Shown: one piece after another, positions 13,730 to 20,600 of the stretch
How positions within the stretch are numbered: position 1 is the stretch's first letter
How the letters are laid out: each line of letters begins with the position of its first letter
Assembly: GCA_004553715.1 (NCBI GenBank)
Contig: SFKP01000012.1
Span: forward strand, 1 to 21,087
DNA from: Clostridiales bacterium
GTDB taxonomy: Bacteria; Bacillota; Clostridia; TANB77; CAG-508
DNA: 21,087 nt
Direction: 5' to 3'
The notes under the pieces: model-generated
Databases searched by the model: none
What the model was told of the DNA's origin: nothing
Seen by the model: only the letters and a program-made list of their open reading frames with translations
Position numbers and translations under genes: made by a program

Positions 13730-14642
13730 ATGAGTAATGAAGAAAAAAGTTTTTCTAAGACTTCGATTAACTGGTACCCACGGGCACATGTTAAAGGCAA
13801 AAAAACAAATAATTGAAGATTTAAAATTAGTAGATGTAGTGTTAGAAATTTTGGATTCAAGAATTCCTAAGTCTAGCCAAAACCCAGATTTTAAGAATAT
13901 TATAAAACAGAAAAAACAAATAGTTTTATTAAACAAAAGCGATTTAGCAGATAACAAAGAAACCGAAAAATGGAAAAGCTATTTCGATAGAAATAACATT
14001 CCAGCTTTGATTATAGATGCAAATTTAGGTACAGGTGTAAAGAACATTATAAACAAAATAGAAACGGTTTTAGAAGAAGACTTGCAAAAAGCTTTAAATA
14101 AAGGTATAAAGAAAAAGAGCATTAGAGTAATGATAATAGGAATACCGAATGTTGGAAAATCATCATTAATTAATAGGTTAACAAATAGAAAATCACAACA
14201 AGTAGGGAATAAACCAGGAGTTACAAAACAAAAACAATGGGTACGCATTTCAAACGATATAGAATTGTTAGATACACCAGGAGTTTTATGGCCAAAATTT
14301 GAAGACAATAAAACAGCTATGCACTTATCATATATTGGAGCTATAAAGGATGAATTGATTCCTAAAGAAGATGTTGCATATCAATTATTAAAGTACTTAT
14401 GGGAAAATTATCAAAAAAATGTTATTGAAAGATATAATTTGACAAATGAAGATATTAGTATTATAATGAACAAGTCTGAAAATTATGAAGAGGATAAAAT
14501 AATAGCTTTAATGGAACTTATTGCAAGTAAAAGAGGCGCTATAATATCAGGTGGAAGAGTAGATTATGAAAAAGTTGCAAATTTACTTCTAATAGATTTT
14601 AGAACTGCAAAATTAGGAAAAATTACATTAGAAAAAGTTTAA
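13730..14642 (+). CDS. rbgA: Ribosome biogenesis GTPase RbgA (YlqF), read through a +1 frameshift at CGG
   Basis: RbgA is the circularly permuted GTPase that completes 50S assembly and is essential in B. subtilis. The best start is ATG 13730 with AAAAGGAAG upstream, giving MSNEEKSFSKTSINWYP and then CGG at 13781-13783; that frame ends at TGA 13814. Skipping C13781 gives GHML after the Gly, so the near-invariant INWYPGHM is restored, and the frame runs intact to 14642. The joined protein has 303 residues. Permuted G motifs follow: LLNKSDLADN (G4, near 63), GIPNVGKSSLINRL (G1, near 137), DTPG (G3, near 180), and the C-terminal helical RNA-binding domain. An ATG at 13737 is in the second frame but would give an N-terminus unlike RbgA. 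The 2860-base-equivalent body shows no decay, which argues for function. Confidence 0.88.
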
Positions 14643-14681
14643 AAATTTATAATGTAAGAAAGGGACGATTTAATTTAAGTA

Positions 14682-15095
14682 ATGGAAACTGAAAATGAAG
14701 CAGAAAGTAAAATTAAATTAGTAAAGCAAATGTCACCACTAACATGGGCATATCTTGGAGACAGTATATTCGAAACTTATATAAGAGATTATTTAGTAGA
14801 TACAACCAATTTAAAGCCTAATAAACTACATAGAAAAGCTATTATGTATGTTAAAGCAAAAGCGCAGGCAGATGTTATAAAAAAGTTAGATGCATATCTA
14901 ACAGATGAAGAAAAAGATATAGTAAAAAGAACTAGAAATACAGAAAATCATCATGTTCCTAAAAATGCAGATAAAGCAGATTATATGTATTCAACAGCAT
15001 TTGAAGGGTTAATAGGATATTTATATCTAACAAAACAAGAAGAGCGTTTAGCAGAAATATTAAAATTATCAATTGAGATTCATAATAATAGCTAA
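14682..15095 (+). CDS. mrnC: Mini-ribonuclease III MrnC
   Basis: MrnC is a compact RNase III without the dsRNA-binding domain; it trims 23S rRNA ends in Firmicutes. The 137 residues are the usual size. LTWAYLGDSIFETYIRDYLV (near 20-39) is the RNase III signature with the catalytic Asp, and TAFEGLIGYLYL (near 106-117) carries the second acidic motif. ENHHVPKNADKADYMYSTA is also characteristic. The ATG lies 16 bases after GAAAGGGA; the frame has a TAA just upstream, so no longer protein is possible. It usually accompanies cysS; here it follows rbgA, another 50S maturation gene, and precedes a tRNA gene by eight bases. Confidence 0.93.
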   Translation: METENEAESKIKLVKQMSPLTWAYLGDSIFETYIRDYLVDTTNLKPNKLHRKAIMYVKAKAQADVIKKLDAYLTDEEKDIVKRTRNTENHHVPKNADKADYMYSTAFEGLIGYLYLTKQEERLAEILKLSIEIHNNS

Positions 15096-15102
15096 ATTAT
15101 AA

Positions 15103-15177
15103 GGCCCCTTGGTCAAGCGGTTAAGACGCAGCCCTCTCAAGGCTGAGTGATGGGTTCGATTCCCGTAGGGGTCACCA
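15103..15177 (+). tRNA. tRNA-Glu (anticodon CTC)
   Basis: The cloverleaf is complete: acceptor GGCCCCT / AGGGGTC with one G-U pair, D arm around TGGTCAAGCGGTTAAGA, anticodon stem CAGCC / GGCTG with loop CTCTCAA (anticodon CTC, reads GAG), and T arm ATGGG-TTCGATT-CCCGT. Discriminator A and an encoded CCA end the gene. There is no clear promoter in the eight bases after mrnC, so it is probably cut from the mrnC transcript. Confidence 0.95.
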
Positions 15178-15211
15178 AAAATTTGGATTATTCACTATTA
15201 ATTTTTGCATT

Positions 15212-15248
15212 AAAAGAACTTCATTGGTTATACCAATGAAGTTCTTTT
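15212..15248. terminator. Bidirectional Rho-independent terminator
   Basis: A 17-bp near-perfect stem (AAAAGAACTTCATTGG with CCAATGAAGTTCTTTT, extended by one T-A pair) with a 3-base loop has A-tracts and T-tracts on both sides. It ends the mrnC-tRNA transcript on one strand and the acyl-CoA ligase transcript on the other; the ligase stop codon is immediately adjacent. Confidence 0.9.
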
Positions 15249-16928
15249 CTATCTTTTAATCTTATTTGTTGTCGTTTTTGGAAATTCTGTTTCTCTAATC
15301 TTTATTTGTGCAATTTTTTTATAAACTGGTAGAGGCATACAAACATCTGCAATGTCTTTTTTCAAACTAGTATTGATATCTGTTAAGCCAAGTTCTTCTA
15401 CTTTATCTTTATTTAAATATACTTCAGCAAGCAAAGCACTTTCAATATTATGCTCATTTTTTATACCAGAAACTATAACTTCCTGCACATAAGGAATATT
15501 CATAATATAATTTTCAATTTCTTCAGGGAAAACATTTTTACCGTTTTCAAGAACAATTAAATTCTTTTTCCTTCCAGTAATAACTAATTGATGTTTATCA
15601 TTAAATTTGCCATAATCACCTGTTTTAAACCACCCATTTTGAAGAACTGTATTGGTTAATTCTGGATCCTTGTAATAACCAAGCATAACAATATCACCTT
15701 TAACTAAGATTTCACCATAGCCATCATCTGTTACATCTTCAAATTTGACATTGCAACAAGGAAGAATAACTCCAACGGTTGAACAATCATTGAAATAGTC
15801 TCTGTTTGCACTAACAAGAGGAGAACATTCTGTTATACCATATCCATTTATTAAATTGATGCCAATGCTATCAAAAAATTCACCAATTTCAGGACGGATA
15901 GGTGCGCCACCAACAACTATTTTTACTAAATTTCCACCAAAAGATTGATGAATAGATTTGAAAAATGTTTTTCTTAAATCTATTCCGAAAAGTCTTAAGA
16001 AATTGCTTATTTTAATTAAAATTTTAAGAAGTACATCTTTTTTATTTTCTTTTGCATTTGACCAAATTTTCTTATAGAAAAGTTCAGCAAATGCAGGGAC
16101 TAAATAAATATAATCTGGTTTATATAATTGTAGGTTTTTTAGAACTGATTTTAAATTATCATTAATACAAATTGTACAGTGCATATGTAAAGAAACCAAT
16201 ATTCCTGCAACAGCTTCATAAGTATGATGATATGGCAAAACTGAAAGGCATTTTGTAAAAACAGTAGAAACCTGTAAACCATAATATACTACACTTACAA
16301 GATTACATTCAGAAAGCATTACACCTTTTGGCATTCCGGTTGTGCCAGAAGTATAAACTAACATTTTTAGACTTCTTGTATCATTTGGTTCTTGATTTAT
16401 AAACGACATATCTCCACTTGTATATAAAGATTTTCCTTTTTTCATTAGTTCATTAAATGATAAGAACTTATCATCTGATTTTTCAAGCCCAAAACCTATA
16501 AATAATTTAACGTTAGGTGCTTTTTCAGCGATTTCTTTAATGCTTTTTTCAAATTTAGAAGAGTAAAATAACACCTCACTATCACTATGATTTAATACAT
16601 TTGCTATATCATCAATAGGAAGTTCTTTATCGATAGGAACAAAAACATTGTTGCTTTGTAAAGTAGTAAGATATACAAGTAGCCAATTATAGCTATTTTC
16701 ACCGATAACGGCGACATGTTTGTGATTTATATCTAAAGAAGAAAGAGCAGTTCCTAGGTGAAAAGTTTCTTCTTGAAATTCCTTATATGTTTTTTGAAGA
16801 TTTTTTTTGTTCTCTTTATATTCAAAAGCTATTTTATCTGGATTATCTTGAACAGATAAATCAAGCATTTCCCTAATTGTATAAAATTTAACAACCTCAT
16901 TGTAAGGATAATTTTTTTGCGATTTCAT
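15249..16928 (-). CDS. AMP-forming long-chain acyl-CoA synthetase
   Basis: This ANL-superfamily ligase activates a carboxylic acid as acyl-adenylate and transfers it to CoA or another thiol; similarity is to long-chain fatty acid ligases. Motifs: YTSGTTGMPKG (192-202, P-loop), YGITECSP (A5), GWFKTGDYG (A7, with the adenine-ribose Asp), TGRKKNLIVLENGKNVFPEEIE (A8), and the terminal TTTNKIKR with the catalytic Lys (A10). At 559 residues it is full length and ends soon after A10. No signal or membrane segment is evident. The ATG follows GGAGG. It stands alone between a bidirectional terminator and its own promoter/operator; the pathway (fatty-acid uptake or phospholipid recycling) is inferred only. 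Confidence 0.88.
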   Translation of the reverse strand: MKSQKNYPYNEVVKFYTIREMLDLSVQDNPDKIAFEYKENKKNLQKTYKEFQEETFHLGTALSSLDINHKHVAVIGENSYNWLLVYLTTLQSNNVFVPIDKELPIDDIANVLNHSDSEVLFYSSKFEKSIKEIAEKAPNVKLFIGFGLEKSDDKFLSFNELMKKGKSLYTSGDMSFINQEPNDTRSLKMLVYTSGTTGMPKGVMLSECNLVSVVYYGLQVSTVFTKCLSVLPYHHTYEAVAGILVSLHMHCTICINDNLKSVLKNLQLYKPDYIYLVPAFAELFYKKIWSNAKENKKDVLLKILIKISNFLRLFGIDLRKTFFKSIHQSFGGNLVKIVVGGAPIRPEIGEFFDSIGINLINGYGITECSPLVSANRDYFNDCSTVGVILPCCNVKFEDVTDDGYGEILVKGDIVMLGYYKDPELTNTVLQNGWFKTGDYGKFNDKHQLVITGRKKNLIVLENGKNVFPEEIENYIMNIPYVQEVIVSGIKNEHNIESALLAEVYLNKDKVEELGLTDINTSLKKDIADVCMPLPVYKKIAQIKIRETEFPKTTTNKIKR

Positions 16929-16956
16929 TGTAAACCTCCATTTTTAAAACTAATTC

Positions 16957-16977
16957 ATATGGTTTTCAAAACCATAT
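16957..16977 (-). promoter_or_regulatory. 21-bp palindromic operator at the acyl-CoA ligase start site
   Basis: Arms ATATGGTTTT and AAAACCATAT are perfect 10-base reverse complements around one central base. The site begins four bases downstream of the minus-strand -10 box, so it covers the transcription start. This geometry is that of a repressor operator, as for TetR-type regulators of fatty-acid genes. The repressor is not in the window unless it is the divergent DUF1836 protein. Confidence 0.7.
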
Positions 16978-16981
16978 TGGA

Positions 16982-17010
16982 ATTATATATTAAGCTTTTA
17001 ATAAAGTCAA
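16982..17010 (-). promoter_or_regulatory. Sigma-A promoter of the acyl-CoA ligase gene
   Basis: On the minus strand TTGACT (17010-17005) and a perfect TATAAT (16987-16982) have a 17-base spacer. It directs transcription through the palindrome into the ligase. Confidence 0.85.
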
Positions 17011-17036
17011 TACATTTCAAAAAAATATTATAATAT

Positions 17037-17065
17037 TTGACCGCAAGGGAATAATGTGCTATTAT
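17037..17065 (+). promoter_or_regulatory. Extended -10 promoter of the DUF1836 gene
   Basis: TTGACC (17037-17042) and TGCTATTAT (17057-17065) with a 17-base spacer form a near-consensus promoter, divergent from that of the ligase 27 bases away. Confidence 0.8.
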
Positions 17066-17099
17066 ATTTCTTGAAAAATGAAATATATGGAGGAATAGT

Positions 17100-17627
17100 A
17101 TGAAAGTTGAAGCAAAAGATTTACTAGATTATCATTTCCCAAGATTTGATGAATTACCAGAAATAGAACTATATATAGACCAAGTAATATGTGTTGTACA
17201 AAAGAATTTATCTATTTTTTCTAAAAATAAAGAAACTCCTGTTATTACTCCAAGCATGATAAACAACTATGTAAAACAAGAGGTTCTTGAGCCACCTAAA
17301 AAGAAAAAGTATAATAAAGAGCATCTTGCATATCTTTTTGTAATATGTATTTTAAAAAAATCAATGAGTATATTAGAAATAAAAGAATCTATAAATATAA
17401 TGAGAAAGAGCTATTCCGTAGAAGAAGGGTATAACCTGTTTTGCGATGAAATAGAAAAAGCATTAATGCATACTTTCAAACCAGAAAACAATATAATAAT
17501 AGAAGATTACATGCAAACAGAATCGAGAAAAGTGGCAACAGTTCGTGCAATGGCAATGACTTTTGCAAACTCCGTATTAGTAGATAGATTAATTATGATG
17601 AGAGGAAAAGATGAAATAGTGACGTGA
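17100..17627 (+). CDS. DUF1836 family protein, putative DNA-binding regulator
   Basis: The 175-residue protein fits DUF1836: FPRFDELPEIELYIDQVICVV (14-34), then TPSMINNYVKQEVLEPPKKKKYNKEHLAYLFVICILKKSMSILEI (50-96), a MerR-like winged helix with the N-Y-V-K recognition region, and a helical C-terminus. The only studied relative I recall is B. subtilis YkrK, a repressor of htpX. It is transcribed divergently from the acyl-CoA ligase and shares its control region, so it is a candidate regulator of that gene; this is inference. GGAGG lies six bases before the ATG. Confidence 0.82.
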   Translation: MKVEAKDLLDYHFPRFDELPEIELYIDQVICVVQKNLSIFSKNKETPVITPSMINNYVKQEVLEPPKKKKYNKEHLAYLFVICILKKSMSILEIKESINIMRKSYSVEEGYNLFCDEIEKALMHTFKPENNIIIEDYMQTESRKVATVRAMAMTFANSVLVDRLIMMRGKDEIVT

Positions 17628-17671
17628 AAATGAAAAAAAATAAAAAATGTCTTTATTTTTATGAAATGAAA

Positions 17672-17680
17672 TGATAGAAT
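17672..17680 (+). promoter_or_regulatory. Possible extended -10 promoter of pyrH-frr-plsX
   Basis: TGATAGAAT lies 32 bases before the pyrH start, with a weak -35 (TTTATT, 17652). It follows an AT-only hairpin (AAAAATAAA / TTTATTTTT near 17638-17660) that may be a weak terminator of the DUF1836 transcript. Confidence 0.4.
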
Positions 17681-17711
17681 AAGGAAAACTTTAGAAAGGA
17701 ATGTGATAAAA

Positions 17712-18416
17712 ATGGAGTTGGCATATAAAAGAGTTTTACTGAAAATCAGTGGAGAAGCATTATCAGGAGATAAAAAAACAGGAATAGATGCAGAAATATT
17801 AGGCAATATTTGTGATAGAATAAAAACAATAGTTGAAATGGGAGTTCAAGTTTCAATTGTAGTAGGTGGAGGAAACTTCTGGAGAGGTAGATATGGACAT
17901 CAAATGGAGAGAACTACATCAGACTATATGGGAATGCTTGCAACAACAATAAATGGATTAGCCTTGCAAGATGCATTAGAATCAAGAGGAATATATACAA
18001 GACTGCAAACTGCTATAGAAATGAGACAAATTGCAGAACCATATATAAAAAGAAAAGCTATAAAACATTTAACAAATGGTAGAGTAGTAATATTTTCTTG
18101 TGGTACAGGGAACCCATATTTTTCAACAGATACAGGAGCTGCTTTGAGAGCAGCAGAAACAGATGCAGAAGTAATTTTACTTGCAAAAACAATAGATGGA
18201 GTATATTCTGCCGATCCAAAAGAGAATCCAAATGCTGTAAAATATGATGAGATATCATATTTAGACATATTAAATAAAGACTTAAAGGTAATGGATTCAA
18301 CAGCAACTTCACTTTGCAGAGATAATAAAATTCCACTTGTAGTATTTGGAATAGATGATCCAGATAATATAGTAAGAATAATAAAAGGTGAAAAAATAGG
18401 CACCTTAGTTAAATAA
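17712..18416 (+). CDS. pyrH: Uridylate kinase (UMP kinase)
   Basis: PyrH phosphorylates UMP to UDP with ATP in pyrimidine nucleotide synthesis and belongs to the amino-acid-kinase fold. From ATG 17712 it has 234 residues, the usual length. Seen motifs: YKRVLLKISGEALSG at the start, VVGGGNFWRGR (near 52), the ATP-site region STDTGAALRAAETDAEVILLAKTIDGVYSADPKENPNA (near 138-175). The in-frame GTG at 17703 is only two bases after AAAGGA, so the ATG, 11 bases away, is preferred. rpsB and tsf, which usually precede pyrH, are absent; frr follows as usual. Confidence 0.95.
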   Translation: MELAYKRVLLKISGEALSGDKKTGIDAEILGNICDRIKTIVEMGVQVSIVVGGGNFWRGRYGHQMERTTSDYMGMLATTINGLALQDALESRGIYTRLQTAIEMRQIAEPYIKRKAIKHLTNGRVVIFSCGTGNPYFSTDTGAALRAAETDAEVILLAKTIDGVYSADPKENPNAVKYDEISYLDILNKDLKVMDSTATSLCRDNKIPLVVFGIDDPDNIVRIIKGEKIGTLVK

Positions 18417-18461
18417 TTTATAAATTTAAATATATATTAATGAAAAAATGGAGGATAAAAA

Positions 18462-19010
18462 ATGGATTTTAAACATATTGAAGAAAAAATGGATAAAACA
18501 ATCAGTGTTTTACAAGAAAACTTAGCAGAAATAAGAGCAGGTAGGGCAAATCCTGCAATATTAAATAAAATAAAGGTGGACTATTATGGAACACCAACAC
18601 CAATTAATCAAGTAGCAGGAATATCAGTTCCAGAAGCAAGATTAATTGTTATTCAACCTTGGGATACAAATTTATTAAAAGAAATCGAAAAAGAAATATT
18701 AAAAGCAGAAATAGGAATAAATCCAAATAATGATGGAAAAGTTATAAGATTAGTATTTCCAGAATTAAATGAAGAAAGAAGAAAAGAAATAGTAAAAGAT
18801 ATTAGAAAAATGGCAGAAGAATCAAAAGTAGCCATACGCTCAATTAGAAGAGAAGGAATGGATGAAGTAAAAGAAAAACAAAAATCTGGAGAAATAACGG
18901 AGGATGAACAAAAATCTGGAGAAAATCAAATACAGAAAATAACAGATAATAAAATCGCAGAAATAGATAAAGTAGCAGAGGCTAAAGAAAAAGAAGTAAT
19001 GAGCATATAA
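18462..19010 (+). CDS. frr: Ribosome recycling factor
   Basis: RRF, with EF-G, splits post-termination ribosomes. The 182 residues are family length. Features are the N-terminal helix (HIEEKMDKTISVLQENLAEIRAGRANPAIL) with the conserved RAGRA, the beta domain YYGTPTPINQVAGISVPEARLIVIQPWD (near 43-70), and the C-terminal helices with LNEERRKEIVK and AIRSIRRE. The ATG has GGAGG upstream. plsX starts 19 bases after the stop; uppS and cdsA, the common next genes, are missing. Confidence 0.97.
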   Translation: MDFKHIEEKMDKTISVLQENLAEIRAGRANPAILNKIKVDYYGTPTPINQVAGISVPEARLIVIQPWDTNLLKEIEKEILKAEIGINPNNDGKVIRLVFPELNEERRKEIVKDIRKMAEESKVAIRSIRREGMDEVKEKQKSGEITEDEQKSGENQIQKITDNKIAEIDKVAEAKEKEVMSI

Positions 19011-19029
19011 TAATAAAGGAGATATGAAA

Positions 19030-20049
19030 ATGATAATCATTTTAGATGCAATGGGTGGAGACAATGCACCAATTGCGACAATAAAAGGTGCTGTAAAAGC
19101 AATTAATGAAATCGATTCAGAAATATTACTCGTTGGAAACGAAAAGATAATAAATGAACATGTAAAAAAGATGTATGGAAAAGATTCAATAAATGAGATC
19201 TCCGAAAAACTAAGAATACATAATACTACAGAAACTATCGAAATGGAAGACATACCAACACAAGCAATAAAACATAAAAAAGATTCATCAATGGTGGTAG
19301 GCTTTAATCTTCTAAAAGAAGGAAAAGGAGATGTCTTTATATCTGCAGGAAATTCAGGAGCTTTACTTACAGGAGCGACCTTGATAGTAGGTAGAATAAA
19401 AGGAATAGATAGACCAGCAATAGCACCAATGCTTCCTTCATACAAAAAAGGATTAATGCTAATGGATGCAGGAGCAAATACAAATTGTAAACCATTGAAT
19501 TTGCTTCAGTTTGCACAAATGGCGAATATTTATTTAAAAAAGATATATAATGTAGAAAATCCAGCAATTGGATTATTAAATATTGGAACAGAAGAAACAA
19601 AAGGAAATGACTTAACAAAAGAAAGCTATATATTACTAAAAGAATCTAGCAAAGATTTAGGCATAAACTTTATAGGAAATGTAGAAGGAAGAGATGCTTT
19701 TACTGGTGAAGTTGATGCTTTAATTACAGATGGATTTACGGGAAATGTTTTTTTAAAAACGATTGAAGGATTTGGAAAATTAGTAAAAAAATCATTAACA
19801 GAAAATTTGAAAAAAAACATCTTTACAACTTTAGGAGCTATTCCAGCATTACCTAGCATAAAAAGATTTTCAAAAACAATGGATTATAAAGAATACGGGG
19901 GAGCTTTGTTTTTAGGTGTAAAACAGCCAGTAGTAAAAGCACATGGAAGTAGTGATGAATATTTATTTTATTGTACTATAAAGCAGGCTGAAAGATTTGC
20001 TAAAAGCGGTACTGTAGAATTAATAAAAGAAGAATTTGAAAAAAAATAA
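19030..20049 (+). CDS. plsX: Phosphate acyltransferase PlsX
   Basis: PlsX converts acyl-ACP to acyl-phosphate, the acyl donor for PlsY in phospholipid synthesis; it is a peripheral membrane enzyme. The protein begins IIILDAMGGDNAPIATIKGA, the family hallmark, and contains FISAGNSGALLTGATLIVGRIKGIDRPAIAP (near 97-127), LMDAGANTNCKP, and IGTEETKGNDLTKESY. The 339 residues are normal. I chose ATG 19030 because AAAGGAG ends eight bases before it; the in-frame ATG 19024 is only two bases from that site. acpP follows 82 bases on with its own promoter, the standard pairing of acyltransferase and carrier. Confidence 0.95.
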   Translation: MIIILDAMGGDNAPIATIKGAVKAINEIDSEILLVGNEKIINEHVKKMYGKDSINEISEKLRIHNTTETIEMEDIPTQAIKHKKDSSMVVGFNLLKEGKGDVFISAGNSGALLTGATLIVGRIKGIDRPAIAPMLPSYKKGLMLMDAGANTNCKPLNLLQFAQMANIYLKKIYNVENPAIGLLNIGTEETKGNDLTKESYILLKESSKDLGINFIGNVEGRDAFTGEVDALITDGFTGNVFLKTIEGFGKLVKKSLTENLKKNIFTTLGAIPALPSIKRFSKTMDYKEYGGALFLGVKQPVVKAHGSSDEYLFYCTIKQAERFAKSGTVELIKEEFEKK

Positions 20050-20057
20050 AAAAACTA

Positions 20058-20086
20058 TTGACATTTAATGAAGCATATAATATCTT
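20058..20086 (+). promoter_or_regulatory. Promoter of acpP
   Basis: A consensus TTGACA (20058-20063) is followed after 17 bases by TATCTT (4 of 6). A perfect TATAAT at 20076 is only 12 bases away and is not its partner. It would give acpP extra expression beyond read-through from plsX, which fits an abundant protein. Confidence 0.55.
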
Positions 20087-20131
20087 ATATGAGAAATAGT
20101 TTATAAATATTAAGGGGAGGTGTAAACACCT

Positions 20132-20371
20132 ATGAATTCAGATGAAATATTTGACAAAGTTAAAGAAATAATAGTTGAGCAATTAGGCGTTCCAGAGACA
20201 TCAATTAACTTAGAAGCATCTTTTGTAGATGACCTAGGAGCAGATTCATTAGATATAGTTGAATTAGTAATGGCATTAGAAGAAGAATTCAATATAGAAA
20301 TACCAGATGCTGATGCTGAAAAAGTTGCAACAGTTGGAGATGTTGTAGACTATCTAAAAGAAAATGTATAA
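20132..20371 (+). CDS. acpP: Acyl carrier protein
   Basis: ACP carries growing acyl chains on 4'-phosphopantetheine. The 79-residue acidic protein has the modification motif DDLGADSLDIVELVMALEEEF; the DSL serine is residue 38. Length and four-helix pattern are normal. The strong Shine-Dalgarno AGGGGAGGTG (20113-20122) is part of AGGTG-TAAA-CACCT (20118-20131), a small hairpin that reaches the ATG and could restrain translation. rnc, the usual next gene, is absent. Confidence 0.97.
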   Translation: MNSDEIFDKVKEIIVEQLGVPETSINLEASFVDDLGADSLDIVELVMALEEEFNIEIPDADAEKVATVGDVVDYLKENV

Positions 20372-20426
20372 TGATTTTATATTTAAATATAATTGTAAAA
20401 ACAAAAGAAAAGAGGAATGTGTATAA

Positions 20427-20462
20427 ATGTTAAGTAAAAAATTAAATGGAGTAAACACATAA
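20427..20462 (+). CDS. Possible 11-codon peptide MLSKKLNGVNT
   Basis: A short frame with AGAGGA ten bases upstream lies between acpP and the terminator. Its start (MLSKKL) is reminiscent of rnc, which normally follows acpP, so it could be the stub of a deleted rnc, or a meaningless frame. Confidence 0.2.
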   Translation: MLSKKLNGVNT

Positions 20463-20492
20463 ATAATTCTAAAAAATATATAAGCAACAATG

Positions 20493-20527
20493 AAGCAAAT
20501 GCGTATATATGATAGGCATTTGCTTTT
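20493..20527 (+). terminator. Terminator after plsX-acpP
   Basis: AAGCAAATGC pairs with GCATTTGCTT (10 bp) around a 13-base loop, followed by TT and then a longer T-run at 20535-20541. It ends the pyrH-frr-plsX-acpP unit. Confidence 0.75.
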
Positions 20528-20539
20528 CGTGTTATTTTT

Positions 20540-20573
20540 TTGATATATCGAATAAATTTTTATATATTCGATA
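20540..20573 (+). promoter_or_regulatory. Promoter with flanking inverted repeat before the prepilin-like gene
   Basis: TTGATA (20540-20545) and TATATT (20563-20568) with a 17-base spacer form the promoter. A perfect inverted repeat, TATCGAATA (20546-20554) and TATTCGATA (20565-20573), covers the spacer and -10 box. Binding there would block RNA polymerase, so the gene is probably repressed by a dimeric regulator not in the window. Confidence 0.6.
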
Positions 20574-20600
20574 CAATAAAATAGGGAGGAGAAATTTAAT

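Noticed and set aside
13737..13800. ATG 13737 as the rbgA start
   Set aside because: It lacks proper ribosome-binding spacing and would replace SKTSINWYP by an unrelated basic stretch; the conserved residues are in the frame of ATG 13730.
15079..15102. Separate promoter for tRNA-Glu
   Set aside because: No -35/-10 pair at workable spacing lies in the gap; cotranscription with mrnC is simpler.
20076..20081. TATAAT as the -10 partner of TTGACA at 20058
   Set aside because: The 12-base spacer is too short; TATCTT at 20081 has the correct spacing.
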